Made by a program: the position numbers and the translations under genes. Source: CAYRCJ01 sp964422785 (GTDB lineage: Bacteria; Patescibacteriota; Minisyncoccia; UBA11713; 2-01-FULL-45-33). From it: DNA of 64,000 bases. The notes beneath the pieces were generated by a model, which did not search any database, was not told where the DNA came from, and was given only the letters and a program-made list of their open reading frames with translations. Below, in pieces: positions 59,248-64,000 of this stretch. Location: positions 5,151 through 69,150 of the forward strand of contig CAYRCJ010000001.1 of the NCBI GenBank assembly GCA_964422785.1, in the 5' to 3' direction. The number at the start of each line of letters is the position of its first letter. The first letter of the stretch is position 1.

Positions 59248-59682
59248 ATGGGAAAAAAACGAATTATTCAAAAAAGTGATTTGACTACCGAAGAGGGAAG
59301 AGCTTCTGCGGTGAGGTCTAATTTGCCAAAAAAGAAGCTTACTGACGCGGTAACGCATATTCAGTCAACCTACAATAATACAATAATTTCAATAACCGAT
59401 GACAAGGGAGATGTTTTATTTACCGCCAGCGCCGGTGCTTTGGGATTTCGCGGCGCCAAAAAGGGAACTCCGTATGCTTCCACGAAAGTGGCCGAATTTT
59501 TGGGAGAGAAAGCCAAAGTTATGGGAATCAAAAATTTATCAGTTTTAGTAAAGGGAGTCGGAGCGGGACGGGAATCGGCGATAAGATCTTTTGCCGGGCA
59601 GGGGTTTGATATCGGCACGATCAGAGATATTACCCCGGTGCCTCACAACGGTCCGAGGCCGCCTAAACCAAGAAGAGTATAA
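59248..59682 (+). CDS. rpsK: Ribosomal protein uS11
   Basis: 144 residues. The S11 core is seen (THIQSTYNNTIISITDDKGD, SAGALGFRGAKKGTPYAS), with the C-terminal signature IRDITPVPHNGPRPPKPRRV. The N-terminal 30 residues are longer and basic compared with E. coli. S11 lines the platform of the small subunit near the E site. Confidence 0.97.
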   Translation: MGKKRIIQKSDLTTEEGRASAVRSNLPKKKLTDAVTHIQSTYNNTIISITDDKGDVLFTASAGALGFRGAKKGTPYASTKVAEFLGEKAKVMGIKNLSVLVKGVGAGRESAIRSFAGQGFDIGTIRDITPVPHNGPRPPKPRRV

Positions 59683-59686
59683 AAAT

Positions 59687-60295
59687 ATGAGATCAGCAAC
59701 CACATGTAAAGTTTGCCGCAGAATAGGAGTTTCAGTTTGCGGTAAAGAAAAATGCGCTATCAAAAGGAAGCCCTATCCTCCGGGTATTCACGGCAAATCT
59801 TTTCGCCGCGGAGCTTCAGAGTACGGTCTTCAACTGAAGGAAAAACAAAAAGTAAAATTTACATACGGACTTCGCGAGAAGCAGTTTAGAAATTATGTCG
59901 ACCACGCCATCAATCAAAAAGTCATGCGCGCCGGAGAGGCGATCTTGGCCTCGCTTGAATCTCGCCTGGATAATGTTGTTTACAGGCTGGGATTTTCCGG
60001 AAACCGGGCGGGAGCGAGGCAGATGGTGAGCCATGGCCACATTGTGGTGAACGGCCGGAAAGTTTCCATCCCTTCCTATAAAGTGAAAGTCGGAGATCAA
60101 ATTTCTATCAGGCCGCAAAGCGCCGGAAAGGGATTGTTTTCAAATCTTGATATTTCAATAAAGAAATATACTCCGCCGGTTTGGCTGGAAATTGATAAGG
60201 AGAAGAAGGTCGGAAAAGTTTTGACTAACCCCTCGGCAGAAGGTGCCGAAAAAGGTTACAATATAAATGCAATTGTCGAATATTATTCACGTTAA
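59687..60295 (+). CDS. rpsD: Ribosomal protein uS4
   Basis: 202 residues from the ATG at 59687, 4 nt after rpsK; a longer open frame inside rpsK is ignored. The N-terminus has a zinc-type cluster (CKVCRRIGVSVCGKEKC) as in zinc-binding S4. The S4 RNA-binding domain is at about 98-160 (SRLDNVVYRLGFSGNRAGAR, ARQMVSHGHIVVNGRKVSIP). S4 begins small-subunit assembly and in many bacteria represses this operon. Confidence 0.97.
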   Translation: MRSATTCKVCRRIGVSVCGKEKCAIKRKPYPPGIHGKSFRRGASEYGLQLKEKQKVKFTYGLREKQFRNYVDHAINQKVMRAGEAILASLESRLDNVVYRLGFSGNRAGARQMVSHGHIVVNGRKVSIPSYKVKVGDQISIRPQSAGKGLFSNLDISIKKYTPPVWLEIDKEKKVGKVLTNPSAEGAEKGYNINAIVEYYSR

Positions 60296-60321
60296 TTTTA
60301 TTATAATTTTTTAAATATTTT

Positions 60322-61248
60322 ATGGAGTACGAATTTTTACCATCACGCACCAGAGTTGTTTCCGAGGAAGATCAAAAAGCCGTTTACGAGATAGACGGTC
60401 TTTACCCGGGATACGGCCATACGCTGGGGAACAGCATCAGAAGAATTCTTTTGTCTTCCTTGCCGGGGGCAGCGGTGACTAAAGTCAAAATAGACGGCGT
60501 CAGCCATGAGTTTGCCAACTTATCGGGCGCCCTTGAGGACGTGATTACAATTTTGCTCAACATCAAGCAATTGCGTTTTAAGATGCACGGTGACGAGCCG
60601 CAAGTTTGCACAATCGATATCAAAGGCCAGAAAGATGTAAAAGGAAAAGATATCAAATGCCCCGCACAGCTTGAAGTTGTAAACGGCGACCACCACATAG
60701 TTTCTCTTTCCGACAAAAGCGCCCGCTTTTCAGCGGAATTAACAATAGAGCGCGGAATCGGTTTTGTACCCGCAGACGAGCTTCAAAAAGATAAAGTAAG
60801 CGTCGGTACTTTGATATTGGACGCGATATTCACCCCGATCCGCCGGGCGAATTATGAAGTTGAAAACATGCGTGTGGGCGACAGGACGGATTTCAACCGC
60901 TTAAGGCTTATCATTGAGTCCGACGGCACAATTACTCCGCGGGAAGCTTTAAAAAGAACTTTGTCTCTAATGAGGCGCCAGATTGAAGTAATCGAATCTT
61001 TTGAAGATGAGGGAGGCGGATCTGTCGCAGAGTCCTCATCAGAAAAAGAAGAGGCTGTCAGCGCTCTTGATTCTCTTAAAATTTCTCAGCGAACAAAGAA
61101 GGCCTTGGTAGCGGCGGGCATCACGACTCCGGAGGGGCTTTCCGCGAAGTCGAAAGAAGAGATTTTAGAAATTGAAGGCTTGGGAGAGAAGGCGGTTGCC
61201 GAAATTAAAAAAGCTTTAGGCAAAGTAGATTTATCACTTCGAGAATAA
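60322..61248 (+). CDS. rpoA: RNA polymerase alpha subunit
   Basis: 308 residues. The N-terminal dimer/assembly domain is seen (GLYPGYGHTLGNSIRRILLS, VKIDGVSHEFANLSGALEDV). An acidic linker (GGSVAESSSEKEEAVSA) leads to the C-terminal helix-hairpin-helix domain (LKISQRTKKALVAAGITTPE, EIEGLGEKAVAEIKKALG), which contacts DNA and activators. It forms the platform for beta and beta'. It lies within the alpha operon between rpsD and rplQ. Confidence 0.97.
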   Translation: MEYEFLPSRTRVVSEEDQKAVYEIDGLYPGYGHTLGNSIRRILLSSLPGAAVTKVKIDGVSHEFANLSGALEDVITILLNIKQLRFKMHGDEPQVCTIDIKGQKDVKGKDIKCPAQLEVVNGDHHIVSLSDKSARFSAELTIERGIGFVPADELQKDKVSVGTLILDAIFTPIRRANYEVENMRVGDRTDFNRLRLIIESDGTITPREALKRTLSLMRRQIEVIESFEDEGGGSVAESSSEKEEAVSALDSLKISQRTKKALVAAGITTPEGLSAKSKEEILEIEGLGEKAVAEIKKALGKVDLSLRE

Positions 61249-61254
61249 TAAATA

Positions 61255-61608
61255 ATGAGGCATTTAAAAAAGGGCAGAAAATTTGGAAGAGTCAGGAATC
61301 AAAGAAAGGCGCTTTTGAAAGGGCTGGCTGTTAATTTATTTATGAATAAAAAGATCAAAACAACCCTTCCCAAAGCCAAAGAATTGAAAAAATTCGCCGA
61401 ACGCCTGATAACTTTGGCCAAAAAAGGTTCAGCTCCGGTTTTGGGATACAGAAACGTCCAAAAATTTTTGCCCAAGGCGGCTGCCTCCAGGCTTGTAAAA
61501 GATATCGCTCCAATGTATAAGAATCGTACGGGGGGATACACCAGAATCATAAAAACCCCGGTTCGCACCAGGGACGCGGCCGAGATGGCATATATAGAAT
61601 TAGTTTAA
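61255..61608 (+). CDS. rplQ: Ribosomal protein bL17
   Basis: 117 residues, normal length. L17 blocks are visible (HLKKGRKFGRVRNQRKALLK, TLPKAKELKKFAERLITLAK, YTRIIKTPVRTRDAAEMAYI). It is the last gene of the alpha operon, 6 nt after rpoA. A 142-nt structured spacer separates it from rplM. Confidence 0.97.
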   Translation: MRHLKKGRKFGRVRNQRKALLKGLAVNLFMNKKIKTTLPKAKELKKFAERLITLAKKGSAPVLGYRNVQKFLPKAAASRLVKDIAPMYKNRTGGYTRIIKTPVRTRDAAEMAYIELV

Positions 61609-61612
61609 ATTC

Positions 61613-61748
61613 ACCCTGTTAAATAATTTTAAATTCAAAAAATATCATGTATAATTACCAAAAATACGAAGTCGAAATATTCATTAAAAAGATTATTAGC
61701 AATAATTTAAAATTAAGATTTGCTTTTACAAATCTTATTTAACAGGGT
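61613..61748 (+). promoter_or_regulatory. Inverted-repeat leader before rplM
   Basis: Perfect 14-bp arms ACCCTGTTAAATAA (61613-61626) and TTATTTAACAGGGT (61735-61748) end 2 nt before the rplM ATG. Inside are a TG-TATAAT box (61650-61655) and a hairpin AAGATTTG/CAAATCTT (61715-61736). This could be an L13-type autoregulatory leader. Confidence 0.55.
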
Positions 61749-61750
61749 AA

Positions 61751-62110
61751 ATGAAAACAGAAATTATCATAGACGCAAAAGGCAAAAAACCGGGGAGATT
61801 GGCTTCGCTGATCGCTTATTCGCTTCGCGGAAAAACCAGCCCGGATTTTCTGCCTGAAAGACGGCAATTCCCGAAAGTCATCGTAAAAAACGTAGACTCG
61901 CTTGATTTTTCGCAAAAAAAATTAAAAGAATTGTTTTTTAAAAGTTATACCAGCTACCCGAGCGGTTTGAAAGAAAAACGCGCTAAAGAAGTTTTTGAAA
62001 AAGACCCGAGAAAGGTTTTGCTTCATGCCGTCGCCGGGATGATCAAAAGAACCAGGCTGAAAGACCACATTATTAAAAATCTGACTTTATACCATGGTGA
62101 CGAAAAGTAA
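61751..62110 (+). CDS. rplM: Ribosomal protein uL13
   Basis: 119 residues, about 20 shorter than E. coli L13. The start strand (IIIDAKGKKPGRLASLIAYS), FPKVIVKNVDSLDFS and DPRKVLLHAVAGMI are recognisable. L13 is an early large-subunit assembly protein. It overlaps rpsI by 17 bp. Its start region is enclosed by the inverted repeat described for the leader. Confidence 0.93.
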   Translation: MKTEIIIDAKGKKPGRLASLIAYSLRGKTSPDFLPERRQFPKVIVKNVDSLDFSQKKLKELFFKSYTSYPSGLKEKRAKEVFEKDPRKVLLHAVAGMIKRTRLKDHIIKNLTLYHGDEK

Positions 62111-62561
62111 AATAATAAAGCCCAAAAAAGAGAAGGCGGCGGCCGCGGCTCCGGCCGTTGAGTCGAAACCATCCCGATATTTTGAGGCCACGGGCTCCCG
62201 CAAAACATCCGTAGCCAGAGTGCGGCTTTTTGAGGACGGCGATAAAACTATTTCAGTAAACGGAAAAGAATCAGATCAATATTTTAAAACCCCCGAACTT
62301 AAAAAAATTGTTCAGGACGCGCTTAGAATTTCAAACCTGGAAGGCAAATTCAGGGTATCCGCCAAAATAAAAGGCGGAGGAATCCATTCGCAGGCGGAAG
62401 CTTTGAGGCATGGTATCGCCCGCGCACTTTTGGTGATTGATCCGGAATATAGAAAAACTTTAAAACCGGAAGGTTTCTTAAAGCGGGACCCTCGCATGAA
62501 AGAGCGCCGCAAATTCGGACTCAAGAAAGCCAGAAAGGCTCCTCAGTGGGCCAAAAGGTAA
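62094..62561 (+). CDS. rpsI: Ribosomal protein uS9
   Basis: 155 residues. A Lys/Ala-rich N-terminal extension of about 27 residues precedes the core (YFEATGSRKTSVARVRLFED, GGIHSQAEALRHGIARAL, LKRDPRMKERRKFGLKKARK). The end, APQWAKR, differs from the usual F-S-K-R; the last Arg, which touches P-site tRNA, is kept. It begins inside the end of rplM, so the two are coupled. Confidence 0.95.
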   Translation: MVTKSKIIKPKKEKAAAAAPAVESKPSRYFEATGSRKTSVARVRLFEDGDKTISVNGKESDQYFKTPELKKIVQDALRISNLEGKFRVSAKIKGGGIHSQAEALRHGIARALLVIDPEYRKTLKPEGFLKRDPRMKERRKFGLKKARKAPQWAKR

Positions 62562-62586
62562 ATATATATCTATACACATAGCACAT

Positions 62587-62614
62587 TTGACTTTTCCAGC
62601 ACAGTTGCTACCAT
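62587..62614 (+). promoter_or_regulatory. Promoter for possible small RNA
   Basis: TTGACT, 16 bp, TACCAT with an extended-10 TG, 25 nt after rpsI. No + strand gene follows before a terminator. Confidence 0.5.
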
Positions 62615-62620
62615 TAAATT

Positions 62621-62698
62621 ATAAGTGCCTTCGGGCTCGCTCTCGCAAGAGGGCAAACAAGCAAAAAGCCGTCAAATTAAATTTTTGACGGCTTTTTG
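62621..62698 (+). ncRNA. Possible small RNA (about 78 nt)
   Basis: It lies between a promoter at 62587-62614 and a strong terminator. It contains TGCC/GGCA enclosing GCC-TTCG-GGC or CTCT-CGCA-AGAG mini-hairpins, then a 15-bp terminator stem. It overlaps the 3' end of the convergent toxin gene only in the terminator. It may instead be just a spacer. Confidence 0.35.
62662..62698. terminator. Bidirectional terminator (sRNA / toxin gene)
   Basis: Perfect 15-bp stem CAAAAAGCCGTCAAA/TTTGACGGCTTTTTG. Confidence 0.88.
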
Positions 62699-63058
62699 TA
62701 TATTCTCAAAAATACCTTTATCGAGATAACCGATTTTTCGTACAAGGCGTTTGTTATCTATCATCCGCATTTGAGAAAGTAATACTCTGGCCTCTTTACC
62801 TTCAACTAATCCGATAGATGGACGCAACGGATGATCTTGAGTTGCTGTGGTGAGCGGAATCACAAAACATGTTTTCTTGCTTAAGCCTTTCAAAATGAGA
62901 ACTGGGCGGCGGTATTCTTCTTTTGAACCATCTTGTTCAAAACCGATATTAATGCCCAGGGAACACCACCAAATTTCTCTTGCATGATACAATTTGTATT
63001 CTCCGTTGTCGTGGATTGTTTTCTTTGTTTTATTCCACTCATCAAAATCTTTTTCCAT
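62672..63058 (-). CDS. MazF/PemK-type endoribonuclease toxin (no adjacent antitoxin)
   Basis: 128 residues. The PemK/MazF fold is recognisable: HAREIWWCSLGINIGFEQDG, RRPVLILKGLSKKTCFVIPL, then VLLSQMRMIDNKRLVRKIGY. Members cut mRNA at short sites. No antitoxin gene lies on either side: upstream there are only 47 bp before a divergent gene. Either the antitoxin is elsewhere, or the protein serves another role, as is common for solitary copies. The coding end overlaps the terminator stem. Confidence 0.82.
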   Translation of the reverse strand: MEKDFDEWNKTKKTIHDNGEYKLYHAREIWWCSLGINIGFEQDGSKEEYRRPVLILKGLSKKTCFVIPLTTATQDHPLRPSIGLVEGKEARVLLSQMRMIDNKRLVRKIGYLDKGIFENIQKAVKNLI

Positions 63059-63091
63059 TTCGCAATGCTAGCAGAACAAGACGAATTTTGC

Positions 63092-63097
63092 TATATT
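63092..63097 (+). promoter_or_regulatory. -10 box for leaderless DinB-like gene
   Basis: TATATT with an extended-10 TG, ending 8 nt before the GTG at 63106. Confidence 0.45.
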
Positions 63098-63105
63098 TAT
63101 AAAAA

Positions 63106-63591
63106 GTGACTCCGGACATCAAATCAAAACTAGAAAACTGGAAATTTCAAAGAAGTTTAGCTCTGGATATTTTGAAGTTGCTTACAGATGAGCAACTCGG
63201 TTTAACTGTTGGCAAGCACATGGGAACGCTTGGCGAGCAATTTAGGCATATGGCCAGGGTTCAAATTCAATACACCGATGCAATTAAAAATAGAAAAATC
63301 GGTCCAGTAGAAAAGAAAATAGATCCGGATGTTGCCAAGTCAAAAGAAAAATTGCTGGAGCTTTGGGATATGGCAGAAAATGAAATGGTAAATACGCTCG
63401 AAGGATTATCAGAAAAAGAGGCTGAGGATTTAGTTATTGATTGGAAGCATTGGGGTATTGATTCAATGAATTTATCCGGCCACTTGGATGCCCTGTGCGA
63501 CCACGAAAATTTGCACAATGGCCAGACATTAGTTTATTTACGAACGCACGAAATCCCATTTCCCAAAAGCTGGGAAGCATGGGGTTTATAA
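63106..63591 (+). CDS. DinB-like four-helix metal-binding protein
   Basis: 161 residues from a GTG. Helical throughout, with histidines placed as in the DinB/YfiT superfamily: QFRHMARVQIQYTDAI near residue 47 and ALCDHENLHNGQTLVYLR near 132. Such proteins bind a divalent metal and often act as thiol or small-molecule transferases. There is no Shine-Dalgarno site. Palindromic promoter copy D begins 24 nt after its stop. Confidence 0.7.
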   Translation: MTPDIKSKLENWKFQRSLALDILKLLTDEQLGLTVGKHMGTLGEQFRHMARVQIQYTDAIKNRKIGPVEKKIDPDVAKSKEKLLELWDMAENEMVNTLEGLSEKEAEDLVIDWKHWGIDSMNLSGHLDALCDHENLHNGQTLVYLRTHEIPFPKSWEAWGL

Positions 63592-63614
63592 AAAATTTTC
63601 GAGAATGGCTGCTG

Positions 63615-63643
63615 TTGACAAAACAGCGTGAAGATGCTATTTT
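63615..63643 (+). promoter_or_regulatory. Promoter with palindromic spacer, copy D
   Basis: TTGACA, 17 bp, TATTTT. The inverted repeat is imperfect (AAAACAGCGT/ATGCTATTTT, loop GAAG). GGGAGG and an ATG follow. Confidence 0.6.
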
Positions 63644-63671
63644 GATTTTAGATAAAAAATGGGAGGCAAGT

Positions 63672-64000
63672 ATGAGCGATGAATATTCCGCCAGCGCCAA
63701 AGATATAATTTCCGCGATTGAAAGAACACGACAAGAAATGAGCTTGGGAGATCCGGAAGAAATTAATAAAATTGTCGCAAGCGCGATCGATTGTCATTGG
63801 GGAGTCAGGTTCCCGATGGTTAGATTTCAGTACAAGCTTCTTGAGGCGGCACATAAGAATGAAGGCTGGAGAAAGCGCTGGTCTCTTCGGAAAAAAATCG
63901 GAAGCGAACAAGATCTCAAAGCCCACATCAAAGAATGCAAAAATTGTTCGGATTTTTTCGCGGAAGCCATCCGCCAAATGAATTCGCTTTTTAAAGAATA
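63672..64000 (+). CDS. Small protein with HxxxCxxC zinc-finger-like motif (stop codon cut by window end)
   Basis: 109 residues are encoded before the window ends with TA, probably the first two bases of the stop. The ATG has GGGAGG 6 nt upstream. The N-terminal helices (SAKDIISAIERTRQEMSLGD) are followed by HIKECKNCSDFFAEAIRQM at the C-terminus, an H-x3-C-x2-C pattern like anti-sigma zf-HC2 domains. That makes a link to a sigma factor conceivable, but it is only a motif match. It is driven by palindromic promoter copy D. Confidence 0.6.
   Translation, partial: MSDEYSASAKDIISAIERTRQEMSLGDPEEINKIVASAIDCHWGVRFPMVRFQYKLLEAAHKNEGWRKRWSLRKKIGSEQDLKAHIKECKNCSDFFAEAIRQMNSLFKE

Noticed and set aside
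1..64000. Alternative genetic code with UGA as glycine, known in some Patescibacteria
   Set aside because: Genes such as secF, the TPR gene and rnc end at UGA at the expected family length, and core proteins have no in-frame UGA.
1..64000. CRISPR arrays, tRNA or rRNA genes, insertion sequences, prophage
   Set aside because: No regular spaced repeats, cloverleaf sequences, rRNA segments, transposases, integrases or phage structural genes were seen.

Overview
The window looks like a piece of a Candidate Phyla Radiation (Patescibacteria) genome, most like Parcubacteria, taken from a metagenome assembly. This rests on: compact RpoB (1096 aa) and RpoC (1209 aa); an alanyl-tRNA synthetase that stops after the editing domain; a threonyl-tRNA synthetase without a TGS domain; a 722-residue SMC; a NusB-Nudix fusion; a very large S-layer-like protein with a peptidoglycan-binding domain; and no biosynthetic operons. 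UGA behaves as an ordinary stop codon. Two runs of exactly 100 N are scaffold gaps that break dnaE and mnmA.

Layout. 1-5016: tail of a sensor kinase, two CheY-like regulators, then overlapping genes for a secreted dockerin protein and a membrane-anchored cohesin protein. 5074-7497: small accessory genes (UPF0114 membrane protein, ASCH protein, fatty acid hydroxylase-like protein, winged-helix protein). 7498-11784: S-layer-like gene behind a leader of nearly 400 nt. 11797-14841: TPR protein, mini membrane protein, SecF, two winged-helix/coiled-coil proteins. 15090-22021: rpoB and rpoC. 22082-29161: a three-helix protein, a secreted HExxH protein with its lipoprotein partner, ftsK, and a small operon of membrane peptides plus a ferritin-like protein. 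29198-40790: efp, gatB, a probable structured RNA gene, miaA (carrying a palindromic insertion), a trypsin-like protein, thrS, dnaE, an HD hydrolase, a zinc-ribbon protein and rnhB. 40832-50598: orphan genes, rpmF-nusB/nudix-rnc, a second Nudix-like protein, an RlpA-like protein, smc, a DedA-like protein and mnmA. 50656-58488: a divergent sigma-70 factor, alaS, an HD-like protein, a class-III aminotransferase, a PilM/FtsA-like protein and a membrane protein. 58496-62561: infA-rpmJ-rpsM-rpsK-rpsD-rpoA-rplQ, then rplM-rpsI. 62587-64000: a possible sRNA, a lone MazF/PemK toxin, a DinB-like protein and a zinc-finger protein cut by the window end.

The most striking pattern is that two gene-expression styles are interleaved. 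Housekeeping genes mostly lack a Shine-Dalgarno sequence and have a -10 box 6-8 nt before the start codon, as expected for leaderless mRNAs. Most accessory genes stand alone, with TTGAC-like -35 boxes 16-18 bp from a variable TANNNT box, a strong AGGAGG-like site and their own hairpin terminator. Four of these promoters carry a palindrome in the spacer, and the divergent sigma factor gene is built the same way.
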